Assembly (NCBI GenBank): GCA_900491605.1 | Contig: UESW01004826.1 | Coordinates: 600,958 to 664,957, forward strand | Reading direction: 5' to 3' | Source of the DNA: Calamus simplicifolius | Taxonomy: Eukaryota > Streptophyta > Magnoliopsida > Arecales > Arecaceae | Length of the DNA: 64,000 bases | Part shown: positions 13,372 to 26,129 of the stretch, one piece after another | Layout: each line of letters opens with the position of its first letter | Numbering within the stretch: position 1 is the first letter of the stretch | Translations under genes and position numbers: made by a program | The notes under the pieces: generated by a model | The model's input: only the letters and a program-made list of their open reading frames with translations | What the model was told of the DNA's origin: nothing | Databases searched by the model: none

Positions 13372-15020
13372 GTGAGCTTCTCCTCCCCAAATCTCGCTCT
13401 TTTTTATTCCTCCTCGAAAATTTTCTTTGCTTTTTATGGTGCTGAAATTACTTTTCATGAAGATCTAATTCAATTGATACCGTTGACTGATTAATTGCTT
13501 TGATTTCTGTAGCAATTGTTCATTTTCCGCCATGAGAATTTATGTTGTTTATGCTTTTTGTTGGCTAGACTCAGACAATTCTTGTGGAAAAGATTGGTCC
13601 TTGGAATTATAACATGTTTTGATCTATTTCTGTACCTTTGTTTTGATTGATGCGGACGAGGCATGACTATAGTTAAAACAAAGGGAATTGCACCGCCCAA
13701 TTATGTTGCTATATTGCATCGATAAACTTTAATGGATTACTGGAGTAGCAAGGGTTTACTTAGAAATGCTACTCGTTCGTGTCTTTCTTGAGAGGTTTGT
13801 TTGTGAAAAGAGGTGGAGGAGAAGGTAAGGGTAATACGAAGGGTAAGGAGTGGAAGCACGGTAGATTTGGAGCTTTTTCTGGTGGATTTCTATCCTGACT
13901 AGCCCCACGCTCCATCTTATTTAGTTGCTGGGTTCACTTTGGTACAGCCTAGGTTTTACTGAATCATTTTACTGCATTACAAATTTTCTGTTTCCATATC
14001 TTTGTTCCTAGTTATTCTTATATCTAAGGAATCGGTAAGTACCTGAAATTACTGAGGATTCACGTAGCTCATTTGGTGCTTATCGTATATTTTTGTTGGT
14101 TGAGCTGTGACTGCAAGACATTTTTTGATTCACTATTTCCTTTTGTTGGTGTCACATACTGTTTACTTTCCCTGTTTCTTTAGAAGGGATCCACATGTCA
14201 TCTAAGCTTAGGATTACTGTATAGCAGCTCCTTGGAGACAGGTATCCATTAACAAAAACACTGCATCAGTTAGTGTGGGCATGAAAGGGTAAAAAACGAG
14301 CTTGATTACTTAAATATTTTTTGAATTCTGAATTTGTGTTGATCATTTTGTTATGTACCAAAGGTTCATATGAAAATTGCGGTGCAATTTAGCTTTTACA
14401 AGGATTCTGTCTAATTTTTGTTTTCTTTTTTCCTTTTGAACTGTGGAAAACAATCGTCAAGGCATCTTTAAATAACTCGAAATGTAGTGCTAAACAGGAA
14501 CTCTCGGCAATTGAGGATTCATAGAGCCAACCCATATAGTTTGAAGAAGGATTGACGGTTATGACTATGATCCTGATTGCAATTTTTAGGATTCTTTTTT
14601 TAAAAAAATTTTAATCAATCTTCACACAGTTACTTTACGTAACATATTATGCAGCACATGTAATATATTTACAAATTGCTTTTATGAACTCTTGGCCTCG
14701 TGTTATTGTTTCAAATCAGGATTTCTTTTCTTGATGGGGATTTCAAATCAGGACTTCATAGTAATACTCTTAATGGTATCACACTATCAGCCAAAATGAT
14801 GAAAACTGATACAAATGTTGCTATTCTAGTTCCTAGAAAGAAGAAATAGCATTTTCATTATTGTTATGTAAAGTAATTTGATTCATGTTTATTCACCTTT
14901 TTTTATTATGTGTTAAGATTTAATCTTGCTTTCATAATTTTTTTCCTTCCCCCTTTCATGGATGTAGTTGGTTAATTTCTCTTCATAGTGGCTACATGCT
15001 AATGATGTTGGATTTGACAG
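13372..15020 (+). other. Probable 5'-UTR intron of FTSH2
   Basis: The leader CTTCAACG is followed by a strong donor GTGAGC at 13372. A plausible acceptor GATTTGACAG ends at 15020, with another (GTTCAG) at 15036, shortly before the ATG at 15046. The stretch is T-rich and has no credible coding frame. Confidence 0.55.
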
Positions 15021-15045
15021 CTTCCTTGTTGTTCAGAGAGCATAA

Positions 15046-18000
15046 ATGGCAGCTTTGGCTACATGTCTTAGTTCAAATGGGATGTCTAAATCAAGTTTGA
15101 CAAAAGAATTTTATGGAAAGTATATTACTTATTCAACAAACATGCCTTCTTTGAGTCTAGCATCCAGGCCAGTTTATGTAATTGCTTCATCAGAGAAGCA
15201 GCAGCATGAAGGAAGAAGAAGATTTCTAAAACTAGTACTTGGTAATGTTGGACTGGGATTGCCTGCTTTACTCAGCACAAGGAATGCTTATGCTGATGAT
15301 CAAGGTGTATCTTCTTCAAGAATGTCATACTCAAGGTTTTTGGAGTATTTGGACAAGGACAGGGTGAAGAAAGTGGATTTGTTTGACAATGGAACTATAG
15401 CAATTGTTGAAGCTGTTTCTCCTGAGCTGGGTAATCGGGTGCAGAGAGTACGTGTGCAACTACCAGGGCTAAGTCAGGAGCTTCTTCAAAAGTTAAGGGC
15501 AAAAAATATTGATTTTGCAGCACATAATGCTCAGGAAGATTCTGGCTCACCTTTGTTCAACTTAATTGGAAACCTAGCTTTCCCTCTTATCCTTATTGGA
15601 GGTTTGTTTCTTTTGTCAAGACGGTCACCCGGTGGGCCTGGAGGCCCTGGCTTTCCCCTTTCCTTTGGTCAGTCTAGAGCCAAGTTCCAAATGGAACCTA
15701 ATACTGGTGTCACGTTTGATGATGTTGCTGGAGTAGATGAGGCAAAGCAGGATTTTATGGAGGTGGTGGAGTTCCTGAAGAGACCTGAAAGATTTACTGC
15801 AGTAGGTGCCCGTATTCCTAAAGGTGTTCTTCTTATTGGTCCTCCAGGAACTGGGAAGACTTTGCTTGCTAAGGCAATTGCAGGTGAAGCAGGTGTTCCA
15901 TTTTTCTCAATTTCAGGGTCTGAGTTTGTAGAGATGTTTGTTGGAGTTGGTGCTTCTCGAGTTCGTGATCTTTTCAGTAAGGCCAAAGAGAATGCTCCAT
16001 GCATTGTGTTTGTTGATGAAATTGATGCTGTCGGAAGGCAAAGAGGAACAGGAATTGGGGGAGGGAATGATGAAAGAGAACAAACTCTTAATCAGCTTTT
16101 GACTGAGATGGATGGTTTTGAAGGAAATACTGGTATAATAGTACTTGCAGCCACTAACCGTGCAGACATTCTAGATTCTGCTCTGCTAAGGCCTGGACGT
16201 TTTGACAGACAGGTTAGTGTGCATCCACTTACAGTGTACAAACTGACTGCTGCTCCAGTTTGTAATTTTGCAAAATGAAGATTGTCATTTCATCTGTTGA
16301 TTTGTCTCACTTTATGTATGGTTAACATTTTTCTTTTTTCTATTCATAAAGTGCACCTGTATATAGCAATTTCCTTTGGCTTTGCTAAAATTTCATTATA
16401 TCATTTGGCAGGTTACTGTTGATGTTCCTGATGTATGTGGACGTACAGAGATACTGAAGGTGCATGCAAGCAATAAAAAATTTGATGGTGATGTTTCCCT
16501 AGATGTTATAGCAATGAGGACACCTGGTTTTAGTGGAGCGGACCTTGCAAATCTTTTAAATGAGGCAGCTATACTGGCTGGTCGTCGTGGGAAGAGAGCA
16601 ATTTCTTCAAAAGAGATAGATGATTCTATTGACAGAATCGTGGCAGGTATGGAAGGAACAGTAATGACAGATGGGAAGAGCAAGAGCCTTGTTGCATATC
16701 ATGAAGTTGGACATGCAATCTGTGGGTAAGAACAGATCAACTCATAATTAAATTATGTTTGAGGCTGGCTGATTAAAATACTTAATTGCTTTCAATTTGA
16801 TCTTGCTGGCATCAGTTCTTTATTTTGTTCTAAAATGATTCAAAGTAACTCATATGGTTTCATTTGAAGTGGCACAAGTCTTTATCTTTTTGGATTCACA
16901 CAATTTATCACAATTCATATAAATTCTTGTATATGTATGTATGCATGTATGCACATATGTAATTAATTTTGGGTTTTTTTTTGTCTTTGTCTACAATTAA
17001 CATCTGACTTTTTGTTTATCTTTTTAGTGTTGAGAAACAGTTATTGTCAATAATGGTCCAGACTTTCTTAAACTTATTCAAATGACTCAAGCTTAATCTT
17101 TCCAAACTCTAGAGCTTTTACCTAGCTTTTGCAGAGAAGGGCTAAAATTAGATTATGGTTTTTAGGCTAATATCAATTCATGCAACATTAGTGCGGTGGT
17201 TATTAGAGCAAGAACTACCAAAACATTATTAGTTATACTATGAGCTAGAGGACTCTACAAGACTTATCTAGATCCAGATTTGTTTATGTAATCCCATCTA
17301 TGAGGTCTGCAGCTGTTCATTGCTAGGACTCAAACTTACTTACTCATCTATTTATTTATTTATTAGAGTGGGATCTGTGCCTTCAAGTGAGTTCCTAATG
17401 CGAAGGAAACTGATTTAAAGAGCATATGTAAAAGAAAGAACAAAGGAGGAGGAGGAAGAAGAGAGTTGCTTTGGGAATCCTTTAAGTAATTTAATCAGTT
17501 TTCCACTGTTTCTTTTGAGTCCACCAGAGAATCAATCTCATTTGGTTATGCAATACTGAAAGGCACAAGTCAAAGTTCACAAGCAAAAGCCACAGTGAAG
17601 GACCTCAAGCAGCAACCTTTGGGAACCAAAGAGAAAATGCGCAGCAAAATTCATGTGGAATTTGAAGTTAAGACAAAGCTATTGGAAGCAAGAATTCAAT
17701 AAATAAGATCCATGCAGAAGTTGTTACTCTCAAATGGATAGAAGTCATGGAAGGCATCAGAATTTACATTTCAGCAACTATTGTTACTCTTACCGGGTTT
17801 GTAAAGTTAATTCCCCTCAGTGCTTTCTTGGTGCTTTTAGGTACATTCTCTGATGCCACGTGTCCCTGTGCGTTCTAGTATTCTCAACTGTTGCTTGAAG
17901 TGCACATCAGTTCTAGGTTTGTTTTTAGAGTCAACTTGAATTATTTTTTGAGTCAAAGTTACTCAAGCTTACGGACAAGGTTAAAGGTCGTCATTATTAT

Positions 18001-21000
18001 TTTGGGATTCCCTAGAAGCCTTATATAGAGCCTATTAATGATTTAGGGTTCATTTTAATTCATAAATATCTATGAATTGTGGCTTCAGTGTTGACCTTCA
18101 ATAGATAGAAGTTTATTAACCAGTATCTCCAATTGAGTTACCATTTTATATTAAGTAGGTTTTCAATTAATTGGAAAGTATTCTGAAAAAAGGTCATGAT
18201 TTTGTAGCATATAATGTTTTCTCAGATTCAGAATGGGATCGCTATAACCAAATATTTATCATTGTTGTAATTGAGATTGTTTTTAAGGTATTATGCTATT
18301 GTAGTTTCCCCTTTAGGTTGCAATTGATTTCTTAACAATGTGGATCGAGAAGGATGCCTGTGAATGTCTGATTTTTAGGCTTTTATTATGTTCAGCATGT
18401 TTTGATTATTCGAAGTAGCAGTGATGTATATTTTGTCCAAGGACTTTTCGGTTAAAGTATCAGAGTTTTCCAGTTTTATGTGTGATATGGACCATCAACA
18501 GTTATCTTCCACATTGCAAGAAATAAACAAAAAAGGCACTGCTATGCTGTGATGGTAATGAAGTTCTACTGAATATTGGGTGCATGCTTCATGAAATGGT
18601 GATTATTTTTTTGGAAAAGTCAATGGATATCTTGTACTTGGTAATATCTAAACATATATTATCTCAATTTACAAATTATGATGAGCTTAATTCAACTCTT
18701 GGGAAGTAGAAGGACGATAATAATTTGTAGTTAGCTAGAATGACCAGCACTTTCTTAAGTTGTAACCCATGTCAAAGACTGCGTGGATGTTAACAATAGT
18801 CATTGGCAACCCTTTCCTCTCTACCTTTGCAATTTTTTCCTTCATATATGCTTTGTCATACGTGCAGCTAATGAGCACTCATCTATTGCAGAACATTGAC
18901 TCCTGGACATGACCCTGTCCAAAAGGTCACTTTAATACCACGTGGCCAAGCACGTGGACTCACTTGGTTCATTCCTGCAGACGATCCAGCTTTGATCTCT
19001 AAGCAGCAGCTTTTTGCAAGAATTGTTGGTGGCCTTGGTGGCAGAGCTGCTGAGGAGGTTGTCTTTGGGGAACCTGAGGTGACTACTGGTGCTGCTGGCG
19101 ACTTGCAGCAGATCACTAGCTTAGCCAAACAGGTAGATGAACTACATAAATGTCATAAAGTTTGTTTTGCCCACTGATTTGATATTCATTGCATGCAAAA
19201 TATACTGTTCTAGTTCATACTATTATGTTCATATTTATGTGGTGATACAAGTGATTGCAGCTAATTAAGTACTTTTATTAATAAAATTGAGTAGGAAAAG
19301 GAAGAAATGAGAAAAAAAGTGAATAATTGTAATTTGCTAATCCATAGAATAACCTTACTTCATCAATGTTTTCATATGAATTCTTTCCCCACTATAATCA
19401 TCTCGTAAGTGTCTGATTACAGTCAATTTTCTTGTGGCAGTCGATGTTGGCTGTCCTAGATCACCTTCCATGTCTTTTGGCTTGCCTTATTAAGAGTGAC
19501 TGTGGTGCCTTTAATTGGTGTATGGACCATAATTCTCATCAGGATGCAAATTTTTCCTCCCTATCATCTCTGCAAGAATCCTCTTGTAGCTGATTCCAAC
19601 TAGTTTGGGATTAAGCTTGTTGTTGTTGTGGTAGGATCTCTGCAAGTGTAAATTGGTTGAGTGATGGCCTTGCAAACATATGATCCATGGTTGAACTTTT
19701 TTAGTCAAAAGCTAATGATATTTGACACAGCTTAGTTTTTTTCTCGAGAGAGATGGAGGAAGATCTATTTGCGCTATATAATTATCCAGGTTCAGTTTTT
19801 TTGGAGATGCACCATTCAAAAATTAAAACTAAAACCTTTGGTTCCTAGCTAAGGGGTGTTGTCATGGCGACAAGTATTTCACAAATTAGCTTTTATTTCA
19901 AGGCATTACACTGGTTGCTTGTGTGCTTATCCTAAATCTAGCATACAAAAGCTCTGGGTAATCTAAGTCTAGATCATATCCCTCAAAGTAAGTAGTTGTC
20001 TATTAGCATCAAGGGATGACTTCCTCCAAGGTAAAATATAGACGTTGATCATCACCAAAGTTTGAAACATTGCCATTGCTTTTAATTGCTTCAATCAGAA
20101 GTTCTGCATAATGATGCTTTTATCATATGAAGGGCACTAGAACTTATTGTCCATTTGCTTTAACCCCATATCTACCATCACGCAATGAATTTTCTATTTA
20201 TGAGTTTTTCTCCTCGTATCTACAATGACAAAATAATTTTTTTTGTTTTTGAGTTTTTTTTTAAAAAAAACCACGTACACCTTAGTCCCTCCCACCTCTA
20301 AATCATAGTACACACCTCCAAAAATAGGTTGGAATCCAGCTGCTTCTCCTTGGAAACATGAGCTTTATCTTTAAGCACTAATTGCTTTTGGCTAAACACC
20401 TTTGGCAGGACTATAATGCTTGTTTTCCCCCATTCTTGTTCACACTATAACATGCTTGGCAGACTGATTATGGTCCTCTTTCGGTTTAGAAAAAAGTAAT
20501 GCATTGAACTTGAAATCTATTTCCTCAAGTCTTATCCTTTCAAACCTGATATGAAATATGAGGACTTTGCTCAAATTATAACTTAAAATCATTTAATTGT
20601 TTACTTTTAGATAACTGGACAATAAAAGAAATAACAAAGAGATGAATTCATGTGGGACACTAGTTTGAATATTTGGATGAATGTAACATATTTTCATTTT
20701 ATAATTAGTGAGGTGATGTAAAAGTTCTTCACATTGCAAGCATGTCTAGTACAGGTTTAAAAAAAAAGTGAAAAATCTGTGAGAAAATGTTGTCAGGATA
20801 TTACGTGAGTTTGAACTGCCAACAAATATAGGCACTCGGCTGTTTGGATACCCACATCAATAATGATGTGGTATCTATGTTACTATGCAAATTTTTGTTC
20901 CACAGTTGAGTATTGAGTTTTGACCTTCACTGGGTTCTTTTTGCAGATGGTGACCACTTTTGGCATGTCTGAGATTGGCCCATGGTCACTTATGGACTCA

Positions 21001-21288
21001 TCAGGACAAAGTTCTGATGTTATTATGAGAATGATGGCAAGGAACTCAATGTCAGAGAAACTGGCTGAGGACATTGATGGTGCTGTGAAGAGGATCTCTG
21101 ACAGTGCATATGAGATTGCATTGGGTCATATCAGAAACAACCGAGAAGCCATTGATAAGATTGTTGAGGTGCTGGTTGAGAAGGAGACGATGACTGGTGA
21201 TGAGTTTCGAGCTATTCTTTCAGAGTTTGTGGAAATCCCTGTTGAGAATAGGGTTCCTCTATCCACGCCAGCAGCTATACCTGTGTAA
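15046..21288 (+). CDS. FTSH2: Chloroplast thylakoid ATP-dependent zinc metalloprotease FtsH2/FtsH8 (VAR2 type)
   Basis: Four coding exons join in frame: 15046-16212, 16412-16725, 18892-19132 and 20947-21288, all with GT/AG borders. They give 687 residues, close to the ~695 of Arabidopsis FTSH2. The N-terminus is a chloroplast transit peptide followed by RRRFLK at 57-62, a hydrophobic stretch and an AYA cleavage site near 81-83. A membrane span lies at about 171-190. The AAA domain has Walker A GPPGTGKT at 265-272, Walker B IVFVDEID at 320-327 and an arginine-rich LLRPGRFDRQ segment. Exon 2 ends with the zinc motif HEVGH at 486-490. Exon 4 starts MVTTFGMSEIGPWSL. In plants this type-B subunit forms hexamers with FtsH1/5 that remove photodamaged PSII D1 protein. 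Whether this is FTSH2 or its near-twin FTSH8 cannot be told. No lesion is seen. Confidence 0.96.
16726..18891 (+). other. FTSH2 intron 2 (2.2 kb)
   Basis: The borders are GTAAGA and ATTGCAG. The intron interrupts the codon of the glycine after HEVGHAIC (phase 2). It is T-rich with no coding signal; I found no clear transposon ends inside. Confidence 0.7.
19133..20946 (+). other. FTSH2 intron 3 (1.8 kb)
   Basis: The borders are GTAGAT and TTTTTGCAG, phase 0. No gene, RNA or element end was recognised within it. Confidence 0.7.
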
Positions 21289-22714
21289 TTTGCTTAATTA
21301 AGTCTTCTTTTCCTTTTGACAGAACACTATCTCAACGATACAAATTTCATTTCTTGTATCACGAATTTTTTTCTCTTAATGAGAAGGCAACGAAATGTAA
21401 AATCTTTAAATTCAATGTATTGGAATTAAAAATCTTGGTATTCTGTTTTCAATGATAAGTAGAACAATATGCATTTAAATGAGGCAATGATTTGATCAGG
21501 CAATCAATGTAGCTAAGACAGTCTCAATGTGAAACTGTTAGCTAACTAGGGTGCCCAGAATAAAGGATAGCTAATGTAGCTAATGGTATTTAAACTTAAA
21601 TAACACAGCAAATAAAACCATTCTTTTTTTTTTCTTAGAAGAAACATTATTATCTTTCCCAAAAAAAGTAAGCAGGGAACAATGAACAAACCAACCCCCC
21701 TATTTTTGCACAATATAGCAGAGTCTCCATTTGTTTTGGAATGCTCATTCTGTAGCTTTCCAAATCAGAGTGTTACCAAAGGATGGGTTTGTAAAAGCTA
21801 GAAGACACCAGAACAAAGCAACAAGAAACAAGAAAAGGTAAAGCTGATACCATCCTGAACAAACAACTTCCAACACCATTCATTTTTGAACACCCAACTT
21901 CTGGTTTACAACTCAAATAATTTTGGAGCTTTAGAATGTTTTGAGAACCCTGATGCATGCTTGCAGGCAAAAAGTCTGAAAGCCTTACTGAGTTCTCATC
22001 TTACAACAGTCCTTGAACTTCCAGTTGCCCATAACAAAAGTCAAATTTTGCATCATGATCCCAAAGTACAAGATTCACCATAAAGCAACTAGTTCTATGA
22101 TCAACTTATATTGGAGATGACACCTAGCAAATATTATTTAGCAAGTAGAAAGAATTTACAGTCTGATCCAAGGATCTTAACACTCTAATGACAGATTTCT
22201 TTTTTCTCATAACAATCTAATAATCTACATCCAAATGCAAAAATGCTTCATTAATCAAAAATCTGAATGTTCAATTATGCTTTTATTCTTCTTTTGTTTA
22301 ACTTCAGGAAACAATTTATAATTATGCCAGAATAGTACAACATTGAATAGAATACAAAATGTAAGCTTATTCCTCTTAAAGCGCAAGGATTGAGTGCCTG
22401 CATACCAGGTCTCCATGTGTAATCAATTATCTCAACCAATAAAATAATAAAATAACCGTCCCTCGTTACTGTCTGAACAAGTAGCTTCATTCTTTAAAAC
22501 ACTTGAAAAAAGAGTGGGATTCCCACTGTAAGCAAGGGTGTCAAAAAAATGCCAATATGCACTCCAGTAGTCTCTACCCGGAAAATAAACAGTAGGTATG
22601 AGCTAAGCAGACTTCCCCTTACAGCAACTTTTATATGGTTCAGACTGATAAGTGTAAACCATCACATACACAACTCCATGGGCCAGCTCCTGCCTTGATC
22701 CAGAGATCCAGGTA

Positions 22715-22791
22715 ATGTCATTTATCTTGTAAACTTTTGTAATGCTTGGAAACCATGTCATTTATCTTGTAATCTTTTGTAACGCCTGGAA
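22715..22791. repeat. 40-bp tandem duplication
   Basis: Copies at 22715-22751 and 22755-22791 both contain ATGTCATTTATCTTGTAA, then CTTTTGTAA, then GGAA, with about three differences. Confidence 0.75.
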
Positions 22792-23556
22792 CAACACCAG
22801 GCATCTAAAAGGACCATGCTCAGCCTGAGCAAAAGCATCAGCTGCAGCAGCAATTGCAGAATGAGAGTCTGAAAATGCCAAAGATGTTGGACCTGACTGG
22901 GTTCAATGAATGCTCACTGCTGGAAAATAGTTCCAAGAAAGTTGGCCTTGGATCCCATCATACAGCAGGACTTCAGTATCAAGCAGACCATCACCAACAA
23001 ATTGGTTTAATTTCAATTCATTTTTTCTCTAAGAAAAATGCTGCTTCTGAAACAACATATCAATAATAGAAAGGACAGCTTAAATTCCAGAAGTTGCTCT
23101 TCTTGTTGCAAAATCACTGAACTTTCGATGACCACATAACAGAATGCACTCAACATCTGGTGCTCAATGTAGATTAGTGACTGTTTAATGTATTGCTGCT
23201 ATTGTCTGCTGGCTCCACTGTTCTCTACTCTCCATATAAGAGACTCGCCAACTTACTGACTGAGGTTGACATGGCCTGAATGAAAAACACATAAGTTATT
23301 TAGCCTGTATAAAGCTATGAATTGCTTAAAAATAATTATGCAAAAATGATATAGTTCATATTTAGTCAATCTTATAACACTATCATTTTTTGCTTCAGCT
23401 CATATCAAATGGATTTGAAACTATTGGCCTTCGTTTTGTGGCATTGAATGTTTTGTTCCAAGTTTGAATCAAATCTTTTTGTTAATTTTAATTCATTTGA
23501 ATTTTATTTCAGGGGTCTCAGCCTAGAACTACTTTAAAATGTAAAAGATTACTAAA

Positions 23557-23558
<2 letters not shown>

Positions 23559-23602
<44 letters not shown>
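23559..23602. repeat. Compound (AC)n(AT)n microsatellite
   Basis: About 15 AC units are followed directly by about 7 AT units, a typical polymorphic plant simple repeat. Confidence 0.92.
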
Positions 23603-23603
<1 letters not shown>

Positions 23604-26129
23604 ATTAAAACAAAAATGTATACAACATACCCCATCTTAAAGAATATGTCTATGATGATTCCATTGTTAAAGGCTTCAACTCTGGCTGACTTTAAGGATA
23701 TGAATCACCATTAGGCTATTAAATAACAACTCTTATGAATGAATACAGAATTATTAAATTATTAGTAGATCTAATTGCTCAGGTACCATTTGTGTGTGTT
23801 CCTATAATAAATTTGTAGAATCCCCAACTTCTGATTTGTTAGTTAAAAATATGTTGTACCAAAAGGGTAATTCTGATTTTTTTTTTTTTTTGCAATAAAT
23901 GTTCCCTAATTAGGTGATCTCATGAAAAATAACAATATTTCACATATGTACAAGTTTAAAAGTAGCAAAACTGCTTGTCTAGTTTTTAATGGAAAATAAA
24001 AAACAACACTAACTAAATCATTTTTTCTTGATCTTTTTGAAAATGATCTTCCTCAAGTTTGGCTAATTTTATGGATTCTACTAAAACACTTGCTCCTGTT
24101 CAAGCCTATATTTACTCCCCCTTCCATTTCATGACTCATCAACCAAAGCACAAATTTCCCTAATAAATGATGTCAAACAAATACTATGCTTGATTAGTGG
24201 TTACTGCACCAATGTAAGCTTCCCTTATGGAACACATTTCTGGTTACCATGAATCAAATTCAACATTCCATATCTGTAAGATCATTCTATGCTCATATTT
24301 CCTTGTACCAAAATTTTGATTTAGATAATAAAGTTGGTGCATAGGTCTAACAAAAATTTCAACCAGCCATATCATTATTCAACCATATCATCGCATTCTA
24401 GATTTCTATATGGAACATGCTTGTCCATCTCTCCACCCTCTTGTACAAAGCTGGCCATAAAATTGTTGATTAGCACAAAAACAAAACAAAATTCTATTCT
24501 GAATTGAGATATCTTTTTGTAATCCTCCTTTCAAACTTCAAATTAAAATAAGGAATCTAAAAAACATCAGCTTCACATATATAATACTTGAGAGGAAAAT
24601 TAGTGTCGTATCTTGGAAAAAGCTGCTTTTTGTCCAGGTAGGCTCGTGAACCATATAGAATTGAGGTACACCCTACCCTGTCTAACTAGATGCAGAATCA
24701 ATTTCTGTACTTGTAATTTCATTACCTGAGCTTGAACAGCACCATTGCACCATACAGCCATGCTAAGTGATAACGATAACAATTGTGATAGACTTTAACA
24801 AAGCATAGCCATAAAATGCACTTTAATGATCATGATCTACTTTTACCACAAAGTGAACATAATCCACCGTTATGATTGTACCAGCTAGTTCATTGTTTTA
24901 TATTGTTAATGTTGTATAATTAATAATAACACCAATTCTGCTACTTAAGCATAAAAATAATATGCATTTTAAAAGATTGAAAATGTGATTGGCTTCTGCA
25001 CGTTAACACCATGTTTCTTGGTGGTATACCCTAGTCCAAACTGCTCACTAAATCCTACTACTTAAGCCCTGTACTTAGCTTATCCATTAGGCTCTGAATT
25101 TGAGAGGATCCCAATACCATTAAATATAGCAGGAAAGACTAATGGAAGCATGGTGAACATATAAATCTCCACAGTAACAATGCAGAATAGCAAAAGAAAG
25201 CTATTAAATCATCCAAAATGGGAACTAAGATGGAATCATATAAAAGGTATTCTTGAACAAAAACCCACCTCACTCATTTAAGAGGTTTTAACTGGCTTGT
25301 TTGTCTTGAGCCGAGATCACCATCTGCTGAAAAAAAAAGGATAATACTATCGGGGTCAATTAGAAAAGAATTGAAGTAGTAAATATGTCATGCATCACTT
25401 AGGACATTTTTATGTTTCTTTCATCGAAATCAGGAAAGACTGCAGGAAACTGACTATGACTGGTTGGGCAGTTGACAATACTTTGCAGATCCAAAATTTC
25501 CAATATTGAAATGATGCAAACATGTAAAAAGTATGGCAGGGCATAACATTCATTTCAGTGTACTTTCAGGCAGGACATGATAAAGTTCAATGTCATGCAG
25601 CGGCACATGCTCTAAATAATGCAGCAATTCAACAAACATAAAATGTTTCAATGGTATCAGAGTTTAAACTTTTTAATACATAGGAAGAAGGAATCTAGAA
25701 GAAGTCCCATAATGAAAAGAATTCAAAACTGACAAAAGATTACAATCAGACATTTGGACAAACAAAGTTAAGATGCAGTTTCAATTTTTTAGGCGGTAAT
25801 CCCTCACCCCCAAAAAACTTGGTGAAAAAGAGAGTAAGATTAATCCAACCACCAATTAAGATGCAATTGTTTGATTTAGCAAAATTTACCTATTCAGCAT
25901 GTATGTCCATGCCCAACAATCAACTGGTGGGGTGAAGACCAGAAGAGAAGGTAGAGTAATCTGGTGTCAAAAGTAAATTCTCAACAAATCAAAACCACCA
26001 AAATCATGGTGGCTTCCTTGTGGCTCAGACTCCATGAATCAAAATAACATGGAATCATAACCACCAAAGATACATCTTACGGTGTGATATCAACAAATTG
26101 GTCCTGTATATCAATTTAAATATGACCTG

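Larger units (their letters stand above)
21289..26129. other. Long non-coding stretch between FTSH2 and PPR genes
   Basis: Only short chance frames are present. The first few hundred bases are the FTSH2 3' UTR. The right part may carry a spliced 3' UTR of the minus-strand PPR gene: on the minus strand there are acceptor-like sites (T-run then CAG near 25327; TTTTTCATTCAG near 23275), and a GTGGGT donor-like site near 25265. It also holds a 40-bp duplication (22715-22791) and a CA/TA microsatellite (23559-23602). Confidence 0.4.
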
